Source: Leptospiraceae bacterium
GTDB taxonomy: Bacteria > Spirochaetota > Leptospiria > Turneriellales > Turneriellaceae
Assembly (NCBI GenBank): GCA_016788945.1
Contig: JAEUSA010000378.1
Span: forward strand, 1-14,490
Reading direction: 5' to 3'
DNA length: 14,490 nucleotides
Position numbers and translations under genes: made by a program. A model generated the notes under the pieces. That model saw nothing but the letters and a program-made list of their open reading frames with translations. It was not told the DNA's origin and made no database searches. Numbering within the stretch: position 1 is the stretch's first letter; each line of letters opens with the position of its first letter. Positions 1 to 6,968 of the stretch are shown here, in pieces.

Positions 1-683
1 CGGAAAATTTCGCATTTTTTGGCAGCGAACAGGAGAAAAAATCCATCGGATCAACCATCGACGAGGCCGCGAGAAATTTTTTGCGCGAAAGTGCGGCAAA
101 GCTGAAAATGACGATCACCGGCGGTGGTATGCCGGTATTAGCAAGCTCCGGCAAATATTACAATGCCGCGATCACCTTTGCCTCCTATGGCAGTGAACTG
201 CATCGCTACGACAAACTGCACCTCTTTGATGTCGCCCCGGGCGATAATGTCACCTATCAAGAATCGCGCGGCACAGAATACGGTGCCGGGACACTGGCGC
301 TGCTCGATCTGCCGCCTTTTTCATTTGGCATGACCATTTGTTACGATGTGCGTTTCCCCGTACTCTACCGGCGTTATGCAAGGCTCGGAGCCAATGTGTT
401 GTGCGTACCGGCAGCCTTCACGAAGCTCACCGGCGCCGCGCACTGGCATACATTGCTGCGCGCACGGGCAATCGAAAATACCTGCTACGTCATTGCCGCG
501 GCGCAGACTGGCAGCCATTTTTCCGGCCGTGAAACCTTTGGCCACAGCATTGTGTATGATCCATGGGGTGAAATGGTCGCCGAATTACCGGAACGTCCCG
601 GCGTGCTGATCGCAGATTTATCGATAGAACGCGTGCGTGAAGTGCGTGCGCGCATGCCTTCGCTCTCACACGATCAGATATGA
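1..683 (+). CDS. NIT1-like carbon-nitrogen hydrolase (probable deaminated glutathione amidase), 5' end cut by window edge
   Basis: The reading frame is open from base 3 to the TGA at 681-683, so the gene begins left of the window. The TTG at 81 is internal. All three nitrilase catalytic residues are visible: Glu in ENFAF (codon 3-5), Lys in YDKLHLFD (codon 213-215) and the nucleophile Cys in ICYDVRFP (codon 339-341). The C-terminal half closely follows the NIT1 pattern (AHWHTLLRARAIE, CYVIAAAQ, GHSIVYDPWG). NIT1-type enzymes hydrolyse the amide of deaminated glutathione, a side product of transaminases, in the cytoplasm. About 226 residues are present of the usual 270 or so. The stop lies one base from the convergent metallopeptidase gene's stop, with no obvious terminator between them. 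The family call is firm. The exact substrate is inferred, and omega-amidase (NIT2-like) is the main alternative. Confidence 0.88.
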   Translation, partial: ENFAFFGSEQEKKSIGSTIDEAARNFLRESAAKLKMTITGGGMPVLASSGKYYNAAITFASYGSELHRYDKLHLFDVAPGDNVTYQESRGTEYGAGTLALLDLPPFSFGMTICYDVRFPVLYRRYARLGANVLCVPAAFTKLTGAAHWHTLLRARAIENTCYVIAAAQTGSHFSGRETFGHSIVYDPWGEMVAELPERPGVLIADLSIERVREVRARMPSLSHDQI

Positions 684-684
684 G

Positions 685-2160
685 TTAAGGCTGCAGAAAT
701 TCCCTGATTTCGGGGTTGAGCCTGAAATGCCAGTGCAGAGCGCGGCTCGCAAGTTCATCCGCCGGGTTCGCCGGCGTATTTGCTACAAAACTTTCACTCC
801 CCGTTACGTCACTCTGCACAAGCTGCTGTGGACTTAACTGATCGACGACAGTCGCCGAGCGCGTCGAACTTGCGGTTGCATCGTGATTAAAAACAACAAA
901 ATAGTTGGCCCCGACAACCATGCTGAGACCGCAATTCGTACAGCTCTGAAAATTCGGTACCGGCGCGGCAGCCTGAATTTTATACAGCTTCGGTGCATAA
1001 CCCTGCAACGCACCCGTCGTCGAGTTGGTCACCGGTCCGTAAGAACCGTTTGATAAGGTATTCGTGAGTTCTTGCGCAAAAGATGCGTTAGTCGTATTCA
1101 AGCGATACGTGAAACTCGCGCTGCCACCCAAAAATGCATCGGATAGTGAATTGTAGCGGAACTTTGCATTTACCGTAGCATCGCCCGGGCTGCCGTTAAT
1201 GAGCGCCGCCCACATATAGCGGTAACTGCAGCCAAAAAACGGATAATTGAGCCCCGCGGTGCTCGTGCAGTTTGTGGTGAGCTGCGGATCAACACTTTGT
1301 ATGCCGCGTTCGACGCCGCTTACACCAATTGCCGTATCGTTGAAAATCGCTGCGATACCGCCGATGCCGTAAGCGTCTGCAAGATAGCGAAAATAAATAT
1401 ACGAAGTCGCATAGTTATCGAGCAGAAACGGAGCATTATCTTTGGTAATCAGCGGAGTAGTGTTGAGCAGTGCCGTGCGCCAGTTGTTTGCCCTGCCCGT
1501 CTGCGGGCCATAACCGGTGAGGTCTGAACTCACTTCGGCGAGACCTTCATCGACCCATGCCGGTTCGATGTCTGCCTGCAAGCCCTGATAATAACGGCCG
1601 AATTGCAGCAGGTGCTGGTATTCATGCGCGAGCGTGGCAAAAAATGAATTGCGCGTTACATCCGCAGGATAAGTGTCGAGGTAGAGCATTTCAGCCTGAT
1701 TGCTGTGGTATTTCGAATTAGCTGCATTGACCGAGACATCGCTGTAGTGGTTAATCGGGTCAAAATACCCAGCGATGTAACCACCACCGGGCTGATAGCC
1801 ATCTTGTATATCGAGCAGCAGAAAAGTCACTTTGCCATTGTTATCGACGTCTGTCGGTGTGGTGAACCACAGGTGCTCGATCGGCACAATGTTATTCTCG
1901 AATGCCGCAATCAGGCCATCGACCGACGATCGCGGCACCGTGCTCTTCGCATCTTTGGTCATCTCGGCATAGACGTTCGCGTTTTTTGAAGATGCAATAA
2001 AGAGGGATGTCACACGATAAAAGCTCGAATCGCCCGAGCTGAGGTCACTTTTGCGCGCCCAGAACCCTTTGCCACCCGGCGGGTCATACATCGCGTCGCT
2101 GCCGACACAGCCACCGGTAAAAAAAGCGGCTAACGCCGATATGAGCCAAAACTGCCTCAC
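685..2160 (-). CDS. Secreted lipoprotein zinc metallopeptidase, M30 (hyicolysin)-like
   Basis: I chose the GTG at 2160 because it gives a compact lipoprotein signal peptide (MRQFWLISALAAFF, then TGGC, Cys18). The frame also opens at a TTG at 2193, but that adds eleven residues of poor signal character. The mature protein is about 474 residues. It carries a gluzincin zinc site: HEYQH at residues 179-183 and a downstream WVDEGLAE whose Glu205 would be the third zinc ligand; Glu180 would be the general base. This spacing and the context 'LAHEYQHLLQF' are typical of peptidase family M30. The region after residue 270 has no recognisable domain and is rich in Ser, Thr and Asn, fitting an exported protein. 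It probably sits in the outer or inner membrane by its lipid anchor and degrades peptides outside the cytoplasm. Substrate is unknown. It is convergent with the amidase gene and divergent from the 96-residue unknown gene. Confidence 0.8.
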   Translation of the reverse strand: MRQFWLISALAAFFTGGCVGSDAMYDPPGGKGFWARKSDLSSGDSSFYRVTSLFIASSKNANVYAEMTKDAKSTVPRSSVDGLIAAFENNIVPIEHLWFTTPTDVDNNGKVTFLLLDIQDGYQPGGGYIAGYFDPINHYSDVSVNAANSKYHSNQAEMLYLDTYPADVTRNSFFATLAHEYQHLLQFGRYYQGLQADIEPAWVDEGLAEVSSDLTGYGPQTGRANNWRTALLNTTPLITKDNAPFLLDNYATSYIYFRYLADAYGIGGIAAIFNDTAIGVSGVERGIQSVDPQLTTNCTSTAGLNYPFFGCSYRYMWAALINGSPGDATVNAKFRYNSLSDAFLGGSASFTYRLNTTNASFAQELTNTLSNGSYGPVTNSTTGALQGYAPKLYKIQAAAPVPNFQSCTNCGLSMVVGANYFVVFNHDATASSTRSATVVDQLSPQQLVQSDVTGSESFVANTPANPADELASRALHWHFRLNPEIREFLQP

Positions 2161-2263
2161 GTTGCCGCATGCGCAAACGTAGTCGGGCGTCAACTATATT
2201 CGCCGCCACGGGGGAGATGAATCTGTAGTTCGCAAAAAACACGCCTGTTGCGACAGAAAATCA

Positions 2264-2554
2264 TTGGCGGTGCAGGCCTCATTTGCAAATGCGGCAGCCA
2301 TGAACTTCAGAGAAATGCAGCAACAAGTCGAAAATAGCGTAGGCCAGTCGATCGATTCAGCCGAAAGTATGCACCGCATGGCGGCAGCCTCAGCTTTTGA
2401 ACAACTCGGCCAGGTTGCACCCATTGCTTCCTTAGTACAGAGCGTCCGGCCGTTATACGAAAATGGTGCGGGTCAGCTTTTTGAATGGGGTCGCACCGTG
2501 AACCGCTCGGGCGGCGAGATTGCACGCGCGCTGCTCGACCGCATCGGCATGTAA
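2264..2554 (+). CDS. Small protein of unknown function upstream of the KDSR-like reductase
   Basis: This is a 96-residue soluble, helix-prone protein with no signal peptide, membrane segment or domain that I recognise. It is rich in Ala, Gln, Ser and Met (FREMQQQVENSV, SAESMHRMAAASAF). The start is uncertain: TTG at 2264, GTG at 2270 and ATG at 2300 are all in frame and none has a convincing Shine-Dalgarno sequence. The frame is open back to a stop at 2180. The best evidence that it is real is that its TAA (2552-2554) lies one base before the ATG of the dehydrogenase at 2556, as in a translationally coupled pair. The reverse strand here also has a long open frame, but that one runs through the dehydrogenase gene and resembles nothing. 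Confidence 0.55.
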   Translation: MAVQASFANAAAMNFREMQQQVENSVGQSIDSAESMHRMAAASAFEQLGQVAPIASLVQSVRPLYENGAGQLFEWGRTVNRSGGEIARALLDRIGM

Positions 2555-2555
2555 C

Positions 2556-3380
2556 ATGGCAATCAAGCATAAAATTACGCAAGCCACCTACGTTGTCACC
2601 GGTGCATCGCGCGGTATCGGCAAAGCTATCGCGCATAACCTCGCCGCGCGCGGAGCTGATCTGATTCTCATATCGCGCGATAAAAAGTCGCTCGCGGCAA
2701 CCGCGGCCGAAATACAGGCAAAACACGCCGGCCGCGCCGTTGCCACGCTCAGTTGCGACCTTGCCGATCGAAAGGCGATTGAGAAGACCTGCGCCGAGAT
2801 CAAAAAGAAACACCGCGCCCTCGCCGGCATTATTAACAATGCGGGTTATGCGCGACCCGGTTATTTTCATGAATTGCCGGCAGACGAATTTGAAAAAGCA
2901 ATAAGCACAGATTATCTCGGCGCAGTACATCTGACGCGAGGCCTGCATGATCTCGTCATCAAGGGCGGCCTGATTTCGTTCACTTCGTCAGTAGTCGGTT
3001 TTATGGGAGTGTTCGGTTATTCGTCATATGCCGGTGCCAAATTTGCGCTGATCGGTTTTGCTGAAACGCTGCGGCAAGAGTTGTTCGCGCGCGGCATTCA
3101 GATCAGTGTGCTCTGCCCGCCCGATACTGCGACACCGGGTTACGAAACAGAAAACAAGACGAAACCTTACGAAACAGCCGCGCTGTCTGAAAGTGCGAAA
3201 CTCATGACCGCCGAAGCGGTCGCTGAAAAATATATTCGCGGCGTCACCAAAGGAAAATTCATTATTAACTGTAATTTTGAATCGGCGATGCTCTACCGCC
3301 TGCACGGCATTTGGCCATCATTGGTATTCAGCATCATGTCCGGCATGATCCGCAAGGCGCAGAAGAAAAAAAGCCAATAA
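2556..3380 (+). CDS. Short-chain dehydrogenase resembling 3-ketodihydrosphingosine reductase (KDSR/Tsc10)
   Basis: The protein has 274 residues and a classical SDR layout: nucleotide-binding TGASRGIG at 15-22, NNAG at 94-97, the catalytic Ser near 145, and Tyr158/Lys162 in YAGAK. I start at the ATG at 2556, one base after the previous stop, because the Rossmann strand begins soon after it; the frame extends to 2520 without homology. Residues 188-207 (PPDTATPGYETEN, then KTKPYET) match the block that marks eukaryotic KDSR, whose human form reads PPDTDTPGFAEEN. KDSR reduces 3-ketodihydrosphinganine with NADPH in sphingolipid synthesis. The C-terminal part (FESAMLYRLHGIWPSLVFSI) is hydrophobic and could lie against the membrane, as in KDSR. 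SDR membership is certain. The sphingoid substrate is inference; other long-chain 3-keto substrates are possible. It converges on panC with one base between the stops. Confidence 0.85.
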   Translation: MAIKHKITQATYVVTGASRGIGKAIAHNLAARGADLILISRDKKSLAATAAEIQAKHAGRAVATLSCDLADRKAIEKTCAEIKKKHRALAGIINNAGYARPGYFHELPADEFEKAISTDYLGAVHLTRGLHDLVIKGGLISFTSSVVGFMGVFGYSSYAGAKFALIGFAETLRQELFARGIQISVLCPPDTATPGYETENKTKPYETAALSESAKLMTAEAVAEKYIRGVTKGKFIINCNFESAMLYRLHGIWPSLVFSIMSGMIRKAQKKKSQ

Positions 3381-3381
3381 C

Positions 3382-4215
3382 CTAATCAATCAGTACGTTA
3401 TCGATCAGTCTCACGTCATCGACGAAAGCGGCTACAGCAATAAGCGTTTGTGCTTTTCGCGTCGCCTTGTCGTGCAGTGGTTCGAGCGTGTGAGCGTCAC
3501 AAACTTCTGCATAGTCGGTTCTCAGCGAAGCCATGCCGCTCGCCAATGCAGAGCGCAACTCGGCGACAGTATGCCCGTTCTTCCATAAATCCGCCGCATG
3601 GAAAAGCGAACGTGAAAGAGCCAACGCCTGAGTGCGACCATTCGCTGATAGACGCACATTACGCGACGACATCGCAAGCCCGTCGCTTTCACGTACCAGC
3701 GGACAGCCAACGATATTGGTCGTGAATTCGAGATCAAGCGCCATCTTTTTTATCAGCAGGTATTGTTGGTAATCTTTTAGCCCGAAGTATGCATTGGCCG
3801 GCTGCAGCCACTGCAGCAGATTGTGCACGATAAGCAGCACACCCTCAAAATGTCCTGGCCGTGCAGCGCCGCACAGACGCCGCATCAGATCGGGATACGC
3901 CATTTGCAGCGGTGGCACTCCGCGCGGGTATATCTCTGCGCGTGGCGGGCAGAAAACCGCATCGACACCCGCAGCTCTGAGCATTGCGAAATCGCGCTCG
4001 AGGTCGACGGGATATTTTTCCAGATCTCCCGGGTCATTAAACTGTGCAGGATTCACAAAGATGGAAACCACTGTACGCCGATTTTCGGCTCGGGAGCGTT
4101 CGACCAATGACAGATGCCCCTCGTGCAGATATCCCATCGTCGGCACGAATCCGGTTTCGGCACCGTGCCGCGCTGCATAGTGCCGCATGTCTGCGCGGGT
4201 GGTGATTTTCTCCAT
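3382..4215 (-). CDS. panC: Pantothenate synthetase (pantoate--beta-alanine ligase)
   Basis: PanC joins pantoate and beta-alanine with ATP, via a pantoyl-adenylate, to make pantothenate for coenzyme A in the cytoplasm. The 277-residue length fits the family. Diagnostic blocks are all present: PTMGYLHEGH with the HIGH-type motif HEGH at 31-34, SIFVNPAQFNDPGDLEKYP at 51-69, RPGHFEGV at 119-126, FGLKDYQQ at 144-151, and the KMSKS-type loop AMSSRN at 181-186. I start at the ATG at 4215, which follows the TAA of the upstream hydrolase by one base. A TTG at 4236 would run into that gene and adds nothing. It is the last gene of the GST/hydrolase/panC unit. No panB or panD is in the window, so the linkage to the two upstream genes is not a pathway cluster. 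Confidence 0.96.
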   Translation of the reverse strand: MEKITTRADMRHYAARHGAETGFVPTMGYLHEGHLSLVERSRAENRRTVVSIFVNPAQFNDPGDLEKYPVDLERDFAMLRAAGVDAVFCPPRAEIYPRGVPPLQMAYPDLMRRLCGAARPGHFEGVLLIVHNLLQWLQPANAYFGLKDYQQYLLIKKMALDLEFTTNIVGCPLVRESDGLAMSSRNVRLSANGRTQALALSRSLFHAADLWKNGHTVAELRSALASGMASLRTDYAEVCDAHTLEPLHDKATRKAQTLIAVAAFVDDVRLIDNVLID

Positions 4216-4216
4216 G

Positions 4217-5074
4217 TTATTCGAGAAAGCGCACAATCGCTTCGCCGACGCCCGATTTTTCCATATGCAGATGGTGGTGACCGGGCAATTTCACCAGTTG
4301 CATATTGCGGATCATGCTGCCTAATTCCCCCGCGGCCTGAGCAAGTTGCGGCATCCCCTGCTCGCCAAGCACGACCAGCACACGCGCCTCAATCGCCTCG
4401 AGAATATTTTTCACCTGCTTGGAGGTCATGCGCATCAGCGACGGTGCGCGCAGCCGAAAATCGGCCCGCCAGGTAATGCGGCCTTTCTCTTGTACGGTCG
4501 CGCGCTTCACGAGCGGCAGCGCCGCGCCGTGGCTCAGCGCATTGATGCGCATGCGGACCTTGACTGCGTCGTCGATGGTTTCATACTTCGGTTTGGTGAG
4601 TTCCTGTGCTGTCTTGAGCCCCACAATACCTTCATGCAAAATTTTCGCTGCTTCGCTGCTCTCGGCGGTCATCGGCGAGAAGCCTTCGATCAACACGAGT
4701 TCGCGTACGGCTTTCGGTTCAGCCCCGGCATAGAGCGAACACGCGCCAGCGCCCATCGAATGACCGACGAGCACTTTGCGACGCGCGCTTACCGAGTTCC
4801 AGGCCGCGTCGATGAACGGCACGAGGTCTATGTAATGATAGCGTTCGCCTGCATGCTTATGCTCACTCTTGCCGTGACCGAGAAAATCCCAAGCGTAAAT
4901 TTCATAGTCCTTAAGCTCATCGGCGAGCGGAGCAAAGGATGCCGCATTGTCGAGCCAGCCGTGAAAACACACCAGCGTTGCGCGCGGCTCACGGCAGGCA
5001 TAGTGCACAAATTGCGAGCGGTAGCCAAGAAGCCGCAACGATTTTTCACGGGGTCTGCGCCGCCGGTAAGCCAT
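4217..5074 (-). CDS. Alpha/beta hydrolase, SERHL-like
   Basis: This is a 285-residue cytoplasmic alpha/beta hydrolase. The oxyanion-hole region reads HGWLDNAASF (38-47), matching the serine-hydrolase-like (SERHL) group. The nucleophile elbow is GHSMGAG with Ser106, and the C-terminal catalytic His lies in the cluster GHHHLHME (265-272). A cap region with many basic residues lies around 170-230. The acid residue is not obvious by eye. The start at 5074 overlaps the preceding GST-like stop by one base (TAATG), which implies translational coupling, and the stop lies one base before panC. The substrate is unknown; esterase or amide hydrolase activity on a small molecule is the family expectation. 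The N-terminus is strongly basic (MAYRRRRPREK) but is not a signal peptide. Confidence 0.87.
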   Translation of the reverse strand: MAYRRRRPREKSLRLLGYRSQFVHYACREPRATLVCFHGWLDNAASFAPLADELKDYEIYAWDFLGHGKSEHKHAGERYHYIDLVPFIDAAWNSVSARRKVLVGHSMGAGACSLYAGAEPKAVRELVLIEGFSPMTAESSEAAKILHEGIVGLKTAQELTKPKYETIDDAVKVRMRINALSHGAALPLVKRATVQEKGRITWRADFRLRAPSLMRMTSKQVKNILEAIEARVLVVLGEQGMPQLAQAAGELGSMIRNMQLVKLPGHHHLHMEKSGVGEAIVRFLE

Positions 5075-5739
5075 TATTTACCTGCAAATTTTTTTGCGCG
5101 TTCGAGAACGCGTATCTGCTTTGCCGCGGTCGCATGTATTTCGGCAAAGTCGGGGTTCTGGTCGAGAAAAGTTTTGTATTCAGCAAAACCGGTAAGGCCC
5201 GCGAGCGGATTTTCCCCGAGGTGGCGCATGCCTAACTCGATGAACCAGGGCAATGTGCAGTAGGCGGCGCAATCAGCGAGAGTAATCTCGTTGCCGGCAA
5301 TATACGGCGCATATTTCGCCACGCGATTGAGGCTCGCAGTCGCCTGCACAACTTCTTTTTTTACAAGGTCTTTAAGAACCGCCGATGTTTCTTTGCCTGC
5401 GTTATGAAAGTCGCGCAGTAGACGAATCGGCTTATCGATGTGGATATCGACATAATTGACGATTTGCCGCACCCGGTGGCGCTCTGCTGCATCTTTCGGC
5501 ATCAGCGGCGTCGAGTCGGGAAATTTTTCATCGAGATACTCGAGCGTCGGATGCGTTTCGGCGAAGAATACACCGTCGATCTCGAGTGTCGGTATCACAC
5601 CGAGAGGATTAACGGCAAGATAATCTTCTGTCTGTGACGGCGCCGCCCGCACCTCTTCAAACGGCAAACCCTTGATCTTGAGCGCCATCTTGATGCGGTT
5701 ATAATAGTTACTGATGGGGAAACCGTGCAACCGGAGCAT
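5074..5739 (-). CDS. Glutathione S-transferase-like protein
   Basis: The 221-residue protein has the two-domain GST layout. The N-terminal thioredoxin-like domain shows LHGFPISNYYNRIKMAL, the cis-proline block NPLGVIPTLEIDG (44-56) and the gamma-glutamyl contact region FAETHPTLEYLDEKFP (59-74). The C-terminal helical domain has the N-capping box YIAGNEITLADCAAY. Ser10 or Tyr12/Tyr13 could serve as the catalytic residue; no CxxC is present. Cytosolic GSTs conjugate or use glutathione in detoxification, isomerisation or peroxide reduction, and I cannot choose among these. The ATG at 5739 is clear and is the first gene of a tight operon (TAATG junction with the hydrolase). The 76-base gap to the divergent lipoprotein gene should hold its promoter. 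With the NIT1-like amidase this hints that glutathione or a relative is in use. Confidence 0.9.
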   Translation of the reverse strand: MLRLHGFPISNYYNRIKMALKIKGLPFEEVRAAPSQTEDYLAVNPLGVIPTLEIDGVFFAETHPTLEYLDEKFPDSTPLMPKDAAERHRVRQIVNYVDIHIDKPIRLLRDFHNAGKETSAVLKDLVKKEVVQATASLNRVAKYAPYIAGNEITLADCAAYCTLPWFIELGMRHLGENPLAGLTGFAEYKTFLDQNPDFAEIHATAAKQIRVLERAKKFAGK

Positions 5740-5815
5740 TCCGGGCGATTGAAGAGGGCAGTTGCGTGGTCAATATTTTAATTGTCTGCACATTTGCATG
5801 CCCTCACTTGCCGCT

Positions 5816-6499
5816 ATGCAATTTCGTAGCGTGCTGACGCTGATCACCGGCCTGACCATTCTTTGCGGAGCCTGCCGCGCGCCCGCACCGGAAGCCGAAA
5901 TCAGGCAAGACATCAAATACCTTGCTCTTTTTTCATCCCCCGCACTCACGACACAAGATGACGACAAAAGGCTCAGTGCCGCGTTTCAATCAAAGTATAA
6001 GAGCCGTGTGATACTGTTGAGACCAGTCACCGGCATTGCATCCTTGGGGCAACTGAACGCAAAGGTGTCTCTGATGGCCGTACTCAAAATAAACCACCTA
6101 CGCGAAGCGCGTGCTGTGTGCCGCGAAATTGAACAGGCCATGGTGGGTGGTGCCCTATTGAGCTTGATGCCGTTTTTAGAGACGCACGGTTCGCAAGACA
6201 ATTTTTCCGGTTCGTACTTTTACCTCACGCTCGAGCACCGCGCAGCGGCATTTCTGCGCCTATCTACGCAGGGCAAAAATGAAATTTTCCGCAATGAATC
6301 TGACGACCTTGCACGCGACCGCAATATTCTCTCGTATTTTGCCGGCGCGACGCTGTCTGATTCACCATATCACAGCCTGCATATTCTCGGTTTTTCGGGG
6401 CTTGCCGAAACACAATACCAGACGATCGATGGTCTCTATCAGCGTTCTCTGCGCAAACTCGAAGCGGCAGACAGCCTGATTGCAGAGAAAATCCGCTAG
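5816..6499 (+). CDS. Lipoprotein of unknown function
   Basis: From the ATG at 5816 the protein has 227 residues and begins with a good lipoprotein signal peptide, MQFRSVLTLITGLTI followed by LCGAC, with Cys20 as the lipidation site. Earlier in-frame starts (TTG 5762, ATG 5798) would put a long extension before the signal peptide, so I reject them. The mature part is mixed alpha/beta with no cysteine pattern, repeat or domain that I recognise. One internal segment (MVGGALLSLMPFLE) is moderately hydrophobic but short for a membrane span. It lies 63 bases upstream of gcvH on the same strand. A functional link to glycine cleavage is not implied. Confidence 0.75.
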   Translation: MQFRSVLTLITGLTILCGACRAPAPEAEIRQDIKYLALFSSPALTTQDDDKRLSAAFQSKYKSRVILLRPVTGIASLGQLNAKVSLMAVLKINHLREARAVCREIEQAMVGGALLSLMPFLETHGSQDNFSGSYFYLTLEHRAAAFLRLSTQGKNEIFRNESDDLARDRNILSYFAGATLSDSPYHSLHILGFSGLAETQYQTIDGLYQRSLRKLEAADSLIAEKIR

Positions 6500-6562
6500 T
6501 GTGCCGGGCTGGCAAGCACCAATAGATAATTTACCCGGTATGCACTTCCCTGAGCTTGCCGC

Positions 6563-6952
6563 ATGGCAAACATACCGGCTGATTTAAAATATACCAAAGA
6601 ACATGAATGGGTTAAGCTTACCGGCACGACCGCGCGCGTCGGCATTACCCACTACGCGCAAGAAGCTTTAGGCGACGTTGTTTATATCGATTTTCCCAAA
6701 GCGGGCGCACAAATTAAGCAGATGGCGGTCGCAGGTACGATTGAATCGGTGAAGGCCGTCTCAGAAATCTATCAACCGCTGAGCGGCGCGATTGCGCAGG
6801 TTAATACCGACTTGAATAAGACACCGGCAACCGTAAATCAAGACCCCTATGGCGCGGGTTGGCTGTTTGAAATCAGCGGCATCTCAGAGGCAGAAGTCTC
6901 CGGCCTGCTCGACGCAGCCGGTTACGAAGCGCACCTCGCTTCCCTCGGTTGA
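6563..6952 (+). CDS. gcvH: Glycine cleavage system H protein
   Basis: GcvH is the lipoyl carrier of the glycine cleavage system. It shuttles the aminomethyl group from glycine decarboxylase (P) to the T protein and is reoxidised by the L protein. The 129-residue length is standard. The lipoylated lysine is Lys64 in ESVKAVSEIY, and the flanking family blocks are intact: YTKEHEWV (10-17), VGITHYAQEALGDVVYIDFP (26-45), the region around LSGAIAQVN, and PYGAGWLFEI near the C-terminus. The ATG at 6563 begins the conserved N-terminus directly. A GATAAT at 6525-6530 could be a -10 element, but no good -35 precedes it. gcvPA follows after 16 bases. The 63-base upstream gap is too short for a typical glycine riboswitch. 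Confidence 0.97.
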   Translation: MANIPADLKYTKEHEWVKLTGTTARVGITHYAQEALGDVVYIDFPKAGAQIKQMAVAGTIESVKAVSEIYQPLSGAIAQVNTDLNKTPATVNQDPYGAGWLFEISGISEAEVSGLLDAAGYEAHLASLG

Positions 6953-6968
6953 TTCACGCAGAGCAAGC

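Noticed and set aside
2307..2948. 213-codon open frame on the minus strand
   Set aside because: It is antisense to the KDSR-like gene and the small upstream gene, with no homology visible.
4346..5263. Long open frame (305 codons) on the plus strand
   Set aside because: It is antisense to the SERHL-type hydrolase and the GST-like gene, both with clear catalytic motifs; the product is low-quality in composition.
6500..6562. Glycine riboswitch upstream of gcvH
   Set aside because: The gap is only 63 bases and shows no tandem aptamer core; a typical glycine riboswitch would not fit.
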